Source: Deltaproteobacteria bacterium (GTDB lineage: Bacteria > Desulfobacterota > Binatia > DP-6). From it: DNA of 64,000 bases. Below, piece by piece: positions 1 through 8,805 of this stretch. Position 1 is the stretch's first letter, and the number at the start of each line of letters is the position of its first letter. The translations under genes were made by a program, and so were the position numbers. The notes beneath the pieces were generated by a model. The model was not told the origin of the DNA and did no database searches. It worked only from the letters and a program-made list of their open reading frames with translations. The DNA is taken from the NCBI GenBank assembly GCA_005888095.1, contig VBKF01000091.1:1-64000 (forward strand), given 5' to 3'.

Positions 1-572
1 AGCACCGCCCCGTGCAGGTGCCGGTAGCCCGGCGTCTCGGGCGTCAGCTCGAAGCTCGCCTGCACCGCGGCGGCCGAGCCGTCGGCCGAGACGAGCGTGC
101 CGACGTACGCCTCGTTCGAGAATGCGCGCCGCCGGACCTCCTCGGCGTCCGCCATGTCCGCGGGCGGGGTCTCCATGACGCGCTCCACCTCCATGCCGTC
201 GGCGGTGCCGCGGATGGCCTTCACCTGCGGCGCCGCCAGGCTCTGGAGGAGCGCCTGGTTCGCGCCCGGGATGCGCCGGATGCGCTCCGTGACCTCGGCG
301 AGCTTGGTCAGGAAGGCCGGCGTGAAGACGTGGCCGTCATGCGGGAAGAGGCCAACGACGACCAGGTTCTTGTCGCCGAAGATGCGGTGGACGTCGTTCA
401 GCGTCTGGATGAAGGGATGATCCTGGGGAAGCTGGCGGTCCGGGTCGACCTCGACCCGGAGGTGGGTCGCCGCCCGCCCGAGGAGGACCGTCGTTGCGAG
501 GACGGCGGCGAGCACCGTCCAGCGATGCCGAACCACCCAGCGTCCGTAGGCTGCGAGCAGGTTGGTGAGCAT
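1..572 (-). CDS. MMPL/RND-family exporter, N-terminal part (cut by window edge)
   Basis: The first 190 residues of an RND-superfamily permease of the MMPL/HAE3 type (proton-driven export of lipids or other hydrophobic molecules across the inner membrane). The sequence shows a short cytoplasmic start, one membrane helix at about residues 18-38 (WTVLAAVLATTVLLG), and then the beginning of the large periplasmic domain. The passage around DPDRQLPQDHPFIQTLNDV is typical of this family. The start is the ATG at 572, preceded by a strong GGAAAGGAG ribosome site. It follows the ferritin-like gene by 18 bases, so it is very probably the third gene of that operon. The rest lies outside the window, so the substrate cannot be judged from this gene alone. 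Confidence 0.85.
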   Translation of the reverse strand, partial: MLTNLLAAYGRWVVRHRWTVLAAVLATTVLLGRAATHLRVEVDPDRQLPQDHPFIQTLNDVHRIFGDKNLVVVGLFPHDGHVFTPAFLTKLAEVTERIRRIPGANQALLQSLAAPQVKAIRGTADGMEVERVMETPPADMADAEEVRRRAFSNEAYVGTLVSADGSAAAVQASFELTPETPGYRHLHGAV

Positions 573-590
573 GTGCGCTGTCTCCTTTCC

Positions 591-1235
591 TCACGCTGCC
601 GCGCGCTCGAGATACTCGTGGAAGGCGCCGTAGAACGCGGCATCGAGCTGGTCGAAGGCGTCCTGGAGACGCTCGAGCGTGGCCGCTACGAACCGAGGCG
701 AGAGACGGCGCTCGAAACGCTGGAGCCAGCTCCCCAGGTACTCGACGTGCCGCTCCTCGTCGCGGAGGATGCTGGCGATCACGGTCTGCGTGCCGGGATC
801 GCCGGTCAGCGCATCGTAGTTGGCGCAGATCTTGGCGGCCCCGTCCTTCTCCGGGATGTAGGCGAGCGCCACGCATTCCATGAGCTCGGCATCGCCCATC
901 GAGCCTCGTGCCATGTAGACCTGCTTCGGGTCGCGTGCCCGGCTCTGCTCGACGATCCGTTCCACGCGGTCGAGCTCTGGCGGGAGGCGACGGCAGGAGA
1001 AGCCGATCTCATTCATGCGCCGCAGGAGGAGGTAGGAGTGACGCGCCTCGTCCATCGCGTGCCTCGCCAGGTCCATCTTGAGCTGCGGGTCGGAGACGAG
1101 GTCCGTGAGCGTGAGAAGGTCCGCTCCACCTCTCACCTCCGACGCGCGGATCAGGTTCAGGATGGCTCCCGTGCCCCCGGCGCGGGCATGAACCATGCGG
1201 AGGAAGTCGACCATCTGCTCGTGCGTCGCTTGCAT
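591..1235 (-). CDS. ferritin-like di-iron protein
   Basis: A 214-residue, all-helical protein with the metal ligands of a ferritin-like di-iron four-helix bundle. Candidate ligands are E33, the D62-E-A-R-H66 motif, E120 and the E160-E-R-H163 motif, giving two EXXH-type half sites. Such proteins are oxygenases, oxidases or iron-storage proteins. The closest general resemblance is to rubrerythrin or di-iron oxygenase types, not 24-mer ferritin, but the subfamily is not certain. The ATG at 1235 lies 2 bases after the stop of the upstream acyltransferase, with an AGGAG site inside that gene, so the two are translationally coupled. Inference: it oxidises or desaturates the acyl product of the upstream enzyme, which the exporter then removes. 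Confidence 0.8.
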   Translation of the reverse strand: MQATHEQMVDFLRMVHARAGGTGAILNLIRASEVRGGADLLTLTDLVSDPQLKMDLARHAMDEARHSYLLLRRMNEIGFSCRRLPPELDRVERIVEQSRARDPKQVYMARGSMGDAELMECVALAYIPEKDGAAKICANYDALTGDPGTQTVIASILRDEERHVEYLGSWLQRFERRLSPRFVAATLERLQDAFDQLDAAFYGAFHEYLERAAA

Positions 1236-1237
1236 GC

Positions 1238-1969
1238 TCAGGCACTCCTCTTGAGCGGCTGGAACGCCGCCTGATTACCGAGGCCGGGCTCCGGCAGCCG
1301 TGCCGGCAGCACCACTTCGGGGTGGTCGATCTCGAAGAAGAAGGCCCAGTAGCGGTGGTCACTGTGCATGCCGACACCGCTGCGCAGATCGCAGGTGAGC
1401 AGCTCGTGCTCGCAGCCGCCGAGCTTCGTGTAGCGCGCGACGATCCCCGTGCGCCTGAACCTCATCCACTCGTAGCTCCAGATCCGCTCGGCCTTCGAGC
1501 ACACGATGGCGTGCTCGGCGCCGGTGGCCGCCACCACGAAGTGGGAGACGAGCTTGAAGAGGCCGAGCGCCACCACCGGCAGGAAGCGCTTGCTGTTCCG
1601 GTGCATCGGGAGGACCGCGAACCGGGTGATCTCGACGGCGCTGGCGGAGCGGAGCGCGGGCGGGAGGACGAGATACTCCTCGCACTCGAGTGGGCCCGCC
1701 GCGCGGGGCGTGACCCTCATAGACCCGACCGCCTCGCCCGTGCGCATGTCCTCGGCGAGCAGGAGCCAGGAACGGCCGTCGTACTCGTCGGGCACGGGCA
1801 CCTCGTAGCCGCAGGCGCCGCGATAGACCTGCCGGCGGACGTCGAGGGCGCGGGCGACGGATGCCGCATCCTCGCAGACGCTGAACCGGTAGCCGCGCAG
1901 CAGCCGGGTGAAGATCGATCGCTCCTTCGCGGGCCGATCGGGGAGCTGGGGAATTTCGGTGCTTTGCAT
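1238..1969 (-). CDS. autoinducer-synthase-fold N-acyltransferase (FeeM/LuxI-like GNAT)
   Basis: A 243-residue protein with the conserved pattern of the acyl-homoserine-lactone synthase and N-acyl-amino-acid synthase (FeeM) superfamily. It has a DEYD motif, then WLLL, a G-S-M-R motif, and E-I-T-R-F-A-V. These correspond to the Asp/Glu/Arg set that binds the amino substrate and the acyl-ACP in LuxI-type enzymes. Length fits FeeM-like proteins (LuxI is about 200). An in-frame extension reaches 2089, but the ATG at 1969 has an AGGAGG site 10 bases upstream and was chosen. First gene of an operon with a ferritin-like protein and an MMPL exporter. The product could be an N-acyl amino acid, an AHL-like signal or a surfactant. 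No LuxR-type receptor is in the window. Confidence 0.75.
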   Translation of the reverse strand: MQSTEIPQLPDRPAKERSIFTRLLRGYRFSVCEDAASVARALDVRRQVYRGACGYEVPVPDEYDGRSWLLLAEDMRTGEAVGSMRVTPRAAGPLECEEYLVLPPALRSASAVEITRFAVLPMHRNSKRFLPVVALGLFKLVSHFVVAATGAEHAIVCSKAERIWSYEWMRFRRTGIVARYTKLGGCEHELLTCDLRSGVGMHSDHRYWAFFFEIDHPEVVLPARLPEPGLGNQAAFQPLKRSA

Positions 1970-2073
1970 TGTGTGCGCCTCCTGGGCGGGTTCCGAAGCA
2001 ACCGCTGTGCCCGGTGCCGTAGGCGAAACAGCGCTGCAAATCCGGGGGCTTAGCGGCCGGGGCAGAGTGAACT

Positions 2074-2096
2074 CGGGTTCCTGTCCCATGAACCCG
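2074..2096. promoter_or_regulatory. inverted repeat upstream of the acyltransferase operon
   Basis: CGGGTTC and GAACCCG arms separated by 9 bases, 105 bases upstream of the start at 1969. The surrounding 160-base leader has no gene. Possible operator for a dimeric regulator, or a leader hairpin. Confidence 0.35.
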
Positions 2097-2131
2097 GTCC
2101 CTGGCCGTTCCCGGCCCGGGGAGGGCCTCCC

Positions 2132-2494
2132 TCAGCAGGACGCGAGCTGCTCGGCGAAGCCGCGGCCGAGGAGGTCGAGCGTCTGGCGGGGAAAGGCGCG
2201 AGAGAGGACCCGGGCCTTCTGGCCGGGGGAGCGCACGACGGCCGTCACCTCGACGTGGCTCTTGCCCGGGAGGTCCAGGACAGCGAGCTTCACGAGGCCG
2301 CGTCGAGCCGTCTCGCGCGCCTCGCGGAGCAGGCCGCGGAGCTCGCGATAGAGCCGCCCGCCCTCGACCGGCAGCCAGGTCGCCTCCGAGCACCGCAGCG
2401 TGAGCACGAGCTCACCGTCGGGGAACGCGGCGGACTCGGCGCGCAACGCGCGCCCGAGCGCGCAGTGGAGGCAGGTCCTCGTCACGTCGTCCAT
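2132..2494 (-). CDS. hypothetical protein with a possible kinase ATPase-like pattern
   Basis: A 120-residue protein I do not recognise. It starts MDDVTRTCLHCALGR, with Cys residues early and at the very end. The stretch YRELRGLLREARETA followed by VKLAVLDLPGKSHVEVTAVV vaguely resembles the N-box and following strands of a histidine-kinase ATPase (HATPase_c) domain, but key residues are not conserved, so this is only a hint. The ATG at 2494 was preferred over an upstream in-frame start at 2542 because the longer N-terminus is Arg-rich translated intergenic sequence. It is transcribed away from the kinase gene beginning at 2669. Confidence 0.5.
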   Translation of the reverse strand: MDDVTRTCLHCALGRALRAESAAFPDGELVLTLRCSEATWLPVEGGRLYRELRGLLREARETARRGLVKLAVLDLPGKSHVEVTAVVRSPGQKARVLSRAFPRQTLDLLGRGFAEQLASC

Positions 2495-2626
2495 TCCCTG
2501 CACACGCCGTGCCGAGCGCCGTGTGCCACCGCATGGTAGCAAGCATGAGGCTCACCACGGCGAAGACGCAGGAACCCCCGTTCCTGTCGCGTCACGCCGG
2601 TTCGCGCGAGTTCACGTCGCTGTGGC

Positions 2627-2655
2627 TTGAGACTCGGCACTCGCGACCGGAAAAT
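2627..2655 (+). promoter_or_regulatory. possible sigma-70 promoter of the kinase gene
   Basis: TTGAGA, 17 bases, GAAAAT, ending 14 bases before the chosen ATG at 2669. Weak by itself; supported only by position in a divergent intergenic gap. Confidence 0.25.
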
Positions 2656-2668
2656 CCACGTCAGACCC

Positions 2669-4753
2669 ATGCATCCTCACGCCCTCGTCCCGCTCGTCGC
2701 GGCGGTGGCGAATGCGATCATCTTCGCGCTCGTCCTGCGGGGCGGGATGAACGCCATCCGCCGCGTCTTCGCCTGGATGACGCTCACCGTCATCTCGTGG
2801 AACCTCGACATCTTCTCGCTCTACTACTTCCCCGACGTGCCCTCGGCGCTGTGGTGGAGCATGGTCTTCCGGACCGGCGTCTGCCTGGTCCCGGCGGCGG
2901 TCTTGCATTCCGTCTGCGTGCTGACGGGCGCCAAGGGACGCATCTGGTCGTCCCTGCTCGCGGCCGGTTACGCCACCGGCGCCTTCCTGGTGATCGCGAA
3001 CTTCCGGGGCGCGCTCGTCAGCCGGCTCACCCCGCACCCCTGGGGCTGGTACATCGAACCGGCGCCGCTCTACTCGATCATGACAGCGTTGATCCTGATC
3101 TACTTTTCGCTGTCGATCGGTCGCGTGGCGCATACCTATCGCCACCCGTCCGACGCCCGGCAGCGGACGCAGGCCAAGTTCTGGCTCCTCGCGATCGGCG
3201 TCTCGGGCCCCTTCGACCTCACCAATCTGCTCCCGCTCTACGGAATCAACGTCTACCCGCTGGGTAGCTTCGGAAACGTCGTCTACCTCGGGATCGTCGC
3301 CTACGCGATCGCCCGTCATCGGCTGATGGACGTCGACTACGTCGTCCGCAAGGCCGTCAGCTTCTCGCTCGCCGCCTCGGCCGTCCTCATTCCCGGCGGC
3401 ATGGCGCTCTTCGCCCTGAGTCGGGAGGTCGGCGGCGAGGGGCCCGTGATCGTCGCCTGCGCGGCGGTCGGACTGGCCCTCCTCTCCGTGATCCTGATCC
3501 CGACCTTCCAGGAGGCGCTCGAGACGCGCGTGCACCGCGCGTTCTTCCCGCAGCTCTACGACTATCGCCGGCGCCTGCAGGAGCTGCCCGCCGCGCTCGT
3601 TCATCTCGTCGACCGGAGCCAGCTGGTCAGGCGGCTCGGCGAGTCGCTCGCCGCCATCCTCGACGTCGAGACCTGTGAGATCTTCCTCCCGGACGAGAAC
3701 GGGCGCCGGCTGGCGCTCGCCTACCCGAGCCCGGGAGTCCCCGAGCCGCTCGCCGAAGCGATCGCTCGCGACCTCGAGCAGCTCGCCGAGCCCGTCCTCG
3801 CGAGCGAAGTCGAAACGCTCAGTCCGGTCGGGGCGAGCCTCTTCCGCACCCGCCGCTGGGAGGTGGGCATCCCCCTCCGCGTCAACGACCGCCTGAACGG
3901 CTTCATCGGCCTCGGACAGAAGAAGGACTTCCGCATCTTCTCGAGCGAGGACCTCCAGCTCCTGTCGGCGGTGGCGAGCGGCGCCACCGTCGCGCTCGAG
4001 AACGCGAGCCTCTCCCGCCAGCTCCGCCGCTCCGAGGCGGTGCTCGAGCGCGCCAACCGTCTCTCCTCGCTCGGCACGCTGGCCGCCGGCCTGGCGCACG
4101 AGATCCGCAACCCGCTCGTCGCGGTGAAGACCTTCCTCGACCTGCTGCCCCAGCGCCTGGACGACCGGCAGTTCCTGAGCGAGTTCCGCGAGCTCAGCCT
4201 GAGCGAGCTCAGGCGGGTGACCGACCTGATCGCCGACCTGCTGACGCTCGGCAAGTCGCGCACCACGGAGCGGCGGCCGGTGGATCTGCCCGTCACGCTC
4301 GAGCCGGTGATCAGGCTGATGGACACGACGGCCCGCAAGCGACAGGTGGAGCTCCACTCGCACTGGAAGCCCGACCTGCCGGCCGTGTCGGCGGATCCGG
4401 ACCAGCTGAAGCAGATCGTGCTGAACCTGCTCCTCAACGCCATCGAAACGAGCCCGGCCGGCGGGCGCGTGATGCTCGACGTCCGCGATGGCGCGGTCCT
4501 CGGGACGACGGCCGCCGTCGTGATGGAGGTCCGCGACCACGGCGCGGGCATCCCGGCGGATCAGCTGGAGCACATCTTCCATCCCTTCTTCACCACCAAG
4601 GAGACGGGCACGGGCCTCGGGCTGGCGCTCGTGCACCAGATGGTAGTGGACCACGGCGGGGAGATCGCCGTCGAGAGCACCGTCGGTCAGGGGACGGTCT
4701 TCCGCGTGACGCTGCCGGCGGCGCAGCTCGAGCTCAGGCGAACCGGGACCTGA
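2669..4753 (+). CDS. membrane sensor histidine kinase (7TM-GAF-HisKA-HATPase)
   Basis: A 694-residue sensor kinase. The first 220 or so residues form about seven membrane helices of the HisKA_7TM type. A GAF-like domain follows at about 310-445, then the dimerisation helix with the phospho-acceptor H477 in GLAHEIRNPL. The ATPase domain has N-box LLLNAIETS, DHGAGIP and GTGLGLAL. The ATG at 2669 was chosen; an in-frame TTG at 2627 would add 14 residues and overlaps the putative -35 element. It ends 3 bases from the convergent NtrC-type regulator gene. Its cognate regulator is not fixed by the sequence, though that neighbour is a fair guess. The sensed signal is unknown. Confidence 0.9.
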   Translation: MHPHALVPLVAAVANAIIFALVLRGGMNAIRRVFAWMTLTVISWNLDIFSLYYFPDVPSALWWSMVFRTGVCLVPAAVLHSVCVLTGAKGRIWSSLLAAGYATGAFLVIANFRGALVSRLTPHPWGWYIEPAPLYSIMTALILIYFSLSIGRVAHTYRHPSDARQRTQAKFWLLAIGVSGPFDLTNLLPLYGINVYPLGSFGNVVYLGIVAYAIARHRLMDVDYVVRKAVSFSLAASAVLIPGGMALFALSREVGGEGPVIVACAAVGLALLSVILIPTFQEALETRVHRAFFPQLYDYRRRLQELPAALVHLVDRSQLVRRLGESLAAILDVETCEIFLPDENGRRLALAYPSPGVPEPLAEAIARDLEQLAEPVLASEVETLSPVGASLFRTRRWEVGIPLRVNDRLNGFIGLGQKKDFRIFSSEDLQLLSAVASGATVALENASLSRQLRRSEAVLERANRLSSLGTLAAGLAHEIRNPLVAVKTFLDLLPQRLDDRQFLSEFRELSLSELRRVTDLIADLLTLGKSRTTERRPVDLPVTLEPVIRLMDTTARKRQVELHSHWKPDLPAVSADPDQLKQIVLNLLLNAIETSPAGGRVMLDVRDGAVLGTTAAVVMEVRDHGAGIPADQLEHIFHPFFTTKETGTGLGLALVHQMVVDHGGEIAVESTVGQGTVFRVTLPAAQLELRRTGT

Positions 4754-4756
4754 GCG

Positions 4757-6160
4757 TCACATCCCGAGCCGGCGCATCTTCTTCAGGAGCCCGCGGTACG
4801 TGATCCCGAGCTCCTCGGCGGCGCGCGTCTTGACGCCGCCCGCGCGGGCGAGGGCCGCCTCCACCTGCTCGCGCTCGAACGCCTCGGTGCGGCTTTGCAG
4901 GAGGCCGGGCGCCGCGCCGTCGGCAGCCCCTTCCTGCAGACGCTCGGAGAAGAGGTCCTCGGTGAGCGGCGCGCCGGGGTCGGCGAGCAGCACCGCGCGC
5001 TCGATCTCGTTGGCGAGCTCGCGCACGTTGCCCGGAAACGCGTAGCGGGAGAGCAGCGCGAGCGTCTCGTCGCTGGGCTCGCCGACGGGCTTCTTCAGCT
5101 GCGCCGCGAGCCGTCGCGCCAGATGCCGGGCGAGGGCCGGGATGTCCTCCCGCCGGTCGCGCAGCGGCGGCAGGCGGATCGGAAAGACGCGCAGGCGGTA
5201 GTACAGGTCCTCGCGGAAGCGGCCCGCCTTCACCTCGTCCTCGAGGCGACGGTTGGTGGCCGTGATCACCCGTACGTCGACCGTGCGGGCCCGGGTCTCG
5301 CCGACGGGGCGTATCTCGCCCTCCTGGAGCACCCGCAGGAGCTTCGCCTGGAGCGCCCCGCTGGTCTCGGAGATCTCGTCGAGGAAGAGCGTGCCGCCGT
5401 CGGCCACCTCGAAGAGCCCCTTCCGATCGGCGACGGCGCCGGTGAACGCGCCGCGCCGGTGGCCGAAGAGCTCGCTCTCGAGGATGCCCTCCGAGAAGGA
5501 CGCGCAGTTGACCGCCACGAAGAGGCGGTCCCGCCGGTCGCTCGCGGCGTGGATGGCGCGCGCGACCAGCTCCTTCCCGGTGCCGGTCTCGCCCTCGATC
5601 AGGACGGTGGTGGGCGACGGCGCCACCCGCGCCACCAGCGCCAGCACGTCGCGGATCGCGGCGCTCTCGCCGACGATCTCGTCCGGCGCCGCCGTCTCCT
5701 TGAGGTAGGTGTTCTCGGCGGCGAGGCGCTGGTTGGCGCGGCTGAGCTCCTGCAGCAGACGCGCGTTCTCGCGCGCCAGGTGGAACGCCTCGATGGCGCG
5801 GCGGAGTGTGAGCCTGAGCTCCTCGCTCTCCCACGGCTTGGTGACGTACCGATAGATGCGGCTCGTGTTGATCGCCCGCACGATCGCGTCGACGTCGGTG
5901 TAGCCGGTGAGCACGATGCGGTTGGCGTCCGGCCGGATCTCCATGGAGCGGGCGAGGAACTCCACGCCGCTCATCACCGGCATGCGCTGGTCGGCGACGA
6001 TGACGGCCGGGTCGTGCGCCTGGAGGAGCTGGAGCCCGCCGGCGCCGCTCTCGGCCGTCAGCAGCGCGAACTCGTCGCCGTAGTTGAACGTGAAGGCGCG
6101 GAGGATGTCCGGCTCGTCGTCGACCACGACCACCGGAAAGCGCCGGTAATCGAACTCCAC
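4757..6160 (-). CDS. sigma-54-dependent response regulator (NtrC family)
   Basis: A 467-residue regulator with the standard order of domains. The receiver is at 8-125, with DDE and phospho-acceptor D57 in VADQRM and a conserved Lys in VTKPW. An AAA+ sigma-54 activation domain follows at about 165-395: Walker [15 protein letters not shown] loop, Walker [11 protein letters not shown] Fis-type helix-turn-helix ends the protein ([23 protein letters not shown]). It should activate sigma-54 promoters after phosphorylation. The start at 6160 follows the PDZ-containing kinase by 8 bases, so the two form a two-component operon. The convergent kinase at 2669-4753 could be a second input. Confidence 0.95.
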   Translation of the reverse strand: MEFDYRRFPVVVVDDEPDILRAFTFNYGDEFALLTAESGAGGLQLLQAHDPAVIVADQRMPVMSGVEFLARSMEIRPDANRIVLTGYTDVDAIVRAINTSRIYRYVTKPWESEELRLTLRRAIEAFHLARENARLLQELSRANQRLAAENTYLKETAAPDEIVGESAAIRDVLALVARVAPSPTTVLIEGETGTGKELVARAIHAASDRRDRLFVAVNCASFSEGILESELFGHRRGAFTGAVADRKGLFEVADGGTLFLDEISETSGALQAKLLRVLQEGEIRPVGETRARTVDVRVITATNRRLEDEVKAGRFREDLYYRLRVFPIRLPPLRDRREDIPALARHLARRLAAQLKKPVGEPSDETLALLSRYAFPGNVRELANEIERAVLLADPGAPLTEDLFSERLQEGAADGAAPGLLQSRTEAFEREQVEAALARAGGVKTRAAEELGITYRGLLKKMRRLGM

Positions 6161-6168
6161 CGGTCCCC

Positions 6169-8724
6169 CTATCCGTTGCCGCTCGCCGCCCTGTCAAGGG
6201 AAACGGCGGAGGCCTCGGTCGGCAGCACGATGCGGAACGTGGCGCCGGCGCGGGGCGCGCTCTCCACCTCGATCCGCCCGCCGTGGGCGGCGACGATGCC
6301 GTGCGCGATCGCGAGCCCGAGCCCGGTGCCGCCGCCGACGTCCTTGGTGGTGAAGAACGGGTCGAAGATCCGCCCGAGCACGTCGGCCGCGATGCCATGG
6401 CCGTCGTCGCGCACGGTCACGGTCACGACGTCGCCGTCGTGCCGCGTCCCGATCCAGACGTTCCCCGCTCCCTCGATCGCATCGCAGGCGTTGGCGAGCA
6501 CGTTCATGAAGACCTGGTTCACCTGGCCCGGGTCGCACTCGACGAGCGGCAGCGTGCCGTAGTCGCGGTGGATCGTGATGCGGTCGCGCCAGCGCGGCTC
6601 GAGGAGCCGGAGCGTCACCTCGAGCCCCTCGTGCAGGTCGACGAGCTTGCGGCTCGCCTCGTCGAGTCGGGAGAAGCTCCGCAGGTCCTTGACGATCGCC
6701 ACCGTCCGCTCCGCGCCGCGCGCCATGATGTCCGCGATGTCCTCGGCCTCGCGCAGCATCGACGCCACCTCGGGCGGTGCGCCCGCGGCCGCCTGTGCGA
6801 GCCGGCGGCGGAGCGGCGCCACGCTGGTGGCGATGAAGCTCACGGGGTTGTTGATCTCGTGCGCGACGCCGGCCACGAGCCGGCCGAGCGACGCCATCTT
6901 CTCGGAATGCACGAGCTTCGTCTCGGCGTTCTTGAGCTCGGTATAGGCGTCGGCCAGCTCGCGGTTCGCGTCCTGGAGCTGCGCCGTCCGCTCGCGCACG
7001 CGGTCCTCGAGCCGGAGGTTCAGCTCGGCGAGCGCCTCGTACGAGCTGGCGTTCTCGAGCGCGATCGCGGTGGAGTTGGCGAGCGCCCGCAGGAACTCGG
7101 CGTCGGCCGCGGTGTAGAAGAGACCCGAGCGCTTGGGCCCGGCCGTGAGGACGCCGACCACCTCCTCGCGCCGGCGGAGCGGCACGGCGACCTCGGCCCC
7201 GAGCGCCGCCATCGCCGCCCGCGCGGCGTCGTGGGCCTCCGGGGCCGGGTAGAGCTCGGCCGGATCGAGGCTGGTGAGCACGCGCCCGGCGCCCAGATGT
7301 CGGGCGAGCGACGGTGGGATCGTCGCCCCGCCGCCCACCTCGGCGAGCCGCCCGCCGTTCGCCACGAAGAGGCGCGTGCCGGTGTTCGGGATCGTCTCGT
7401 CGACGCAGTCCCGGACGAGCTCCCCGATGCGGTCGCGCTGCAGGGTCGCCGCGAGCTGGGCCCCGAGCGCGGCGAGCACACGCGGGCCGTCGTAGCGGGT
7501 GCCGAAGAAGACGAGGTCGACGAGCGCCTGGAGCCGGGTGCGCAGCGGGTTGAAGAGGAGCAGCACGGCGAGCGTGAAGACCACCGGGAAGGCAGGCGAC
7601 TCCGTCACCGCCCCCGCCTGCAGGATCAGGTTGAGCACCACGACGGCCGCGACGTACGCGGAGCCGACGGCCCCCGTGAGGACCAGGTAGTAGGCGCCGC
7701 GCTTCACCATCGCGTCGATCTCGAGGAGGTCGTGCTGCACGATCGCGTAGGCGACGGAGAGCGCGAAGAGAAAGGGCGTGAAGGCGGCGGTGTTCATGGC
7801 GACCCCGCCGCCGAGCAGCGCCGAGATCACCACGATCGATCCGGGAATGCCGAGCCCGAAGAGCACGCCGAGCGTGACCACCCGCACGCGCTGCCGGGCG
7901 AGCTGCGACCCCCCGCGCCAGTAGACCCAGACCAGGCGCGCGGTCAGCACCACGACCACGACGCCGAGGTAGATCATGTTGGCCGCGAGGAGGCTGGAGT
8001 ACGTCGAGGGCCGGTAGAGAAACGCCTCGTAGAGCACGAGGATCGCGAGCGAGAGCCCGTACCCCGCGTGCCTCCAGCGGGCGAAGCGATGTGTCTGCGG
8101 GAAGAGGAGCGCGAACTGCAACACCGCGGCCGGGAAGAACGTCTCCCCGACGACGTGGAGCCGGAAGAACGACGCGGGACCGTAGAGGTCCATGGCGGTG
8201 AGCAGGAAGAGGCTCATCGCCACCCCGACCATGAGGAACGCCCGCACGACCGGCGCCCGCGGCCGGAGCACCCACGCCACCAGGCCCGAGGCGAGGTACA
8301 TGGCGCCGTTCAGCAGGAAGGCGCCGAAGAGCAGCATCCAGTCGCGCAGCGTGAAGCGCTCGGCCGCGACGGTCACCTCGCGCTCGACGCCGCGGCGGGC
8401 GAGCCGATAGCGCACGGGCGTCCCCGGCGCCAGCGCGGCCACCCGCGCGTAGGCCTCCGCCGCCGAGCCCACCGCGACACCGTTCACGGCGACCACCTGG
8501 CTCTGGTAGAGCCCGGGGACCGAGGTGCCCGACCAGTTGGCCAGGCCGACGGAGGCGATCACGCGGTTGTCGAGGAGGACGAAGCCGGGGAACACGCGGC
8601 CCACCCAGGCGCTGCTCGTGATCGTCGTCCGGGTGGCGAGGACGATCGCCGCGAGGCCGATCGCGATCGCGCCCAGCCGCACGGCGGCCGACGCTCGCGG
8701 GGTAGTAAGGAAGCTCTCCGGCAT
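6169..8724 (-). CDS. PDZ-containing membrane histidine kinase, NtrB-like output
   Basis: An 851-residue kinase. One membrane helix (about 14-32) is followed by an extracytoplasmic PDZ-like segment (about 60-115, [10 protein letters not shown]). Several further helices run to about residue 370, then a GAF domain, a coiled coil ([17 protein letters not shown]), a HisKA region with H in GVAHEINNP, and a HATPase domain ([26 protein letters not shown]). It is the first gene of an operon with the NtrC-type regulator. The ATG at 8724 replaces an in-frame TTG at 8775 that would add only intergenic-like residues. The PDZ module suggests it senses peptides or misfolded envelope proteins; that is inference. 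Confidence 0.92.
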   Translation of the reverse strand: MPESFLTTPRASAAVRLGAIAIGLAAIVLATRTTITSSAWVGRVFPGFVLLDNRVIASVGLANWSGTSVPGLYQSQVVAVNGVAVGSAAEAYARVAALAPGTPVRYRLARRGVEREVTVAAERFTLRDWMLLFGAFLLNGAMYLASGLVAWVLRPRAPVVRAFLMVGVAMSLFLLTAMDLYGPASFFRLHVVGETFFPAAVLQFALLFPQTHRFARWRHAGYGLSLAILVLYEAFLYRPSTYSSLLAANMIYLGVVVVVLTARLVWVYWRGGSQLARQRVRVVTLGVLFGLGIPGSIVVISALLGGGVAMNTAAFTPFLFALSVAYAIVQHDLLEIDAMVKRGAYYLVLTGAVGSAYVAAVVVLNLILQAGAVTESPAFPVVFTLAVLLLFNPLRTRLQALVDLVFFGTRYDGPRVLAALGAQLAATLQRDRIGELVRDCVDETIPNTGTRLFVANGGRLAEVGGGATIPPSLARHLGAGRVLTSLDPAELYPAPEAHDAARAAMAALGAEVAVPLRRREEVVGVLTAGPKRSGLFYTAADAEFLRALANSTAIALENASSYEALAELNLRLEDRVRERTAQLQDANRELADAYTELKNAETKLVHSEKMASLGRLVAGVAHEINNPVSFIATSVAPLRRRLAQAAAGAPPEVASMLREAEDIADIMARGAERTVAIVKDLRSFSRLDEASRKLVDLHEGLEVTLRLLEPRWRDRITIHRDYGTLPLVECDPGQVNQVFMNVLANACDAIEGAGNVWIGTRHDGDVVTVTVRDDGHGIAADVLGRIFDPFFTTKDVGGGTGLGLAIAHGIVAAHGGRIEVESAPRAGATFRIVLPTEASAVSLDRAASGNG

Positions 8725-8805
8725 TCCCGTCCGCTTCGGGGGCGCAATCTTACGCAGCCGGCCCCCTGGCGCCAACCGCCGCCCAGACGACGCCCAGACG
8801 GCGGT

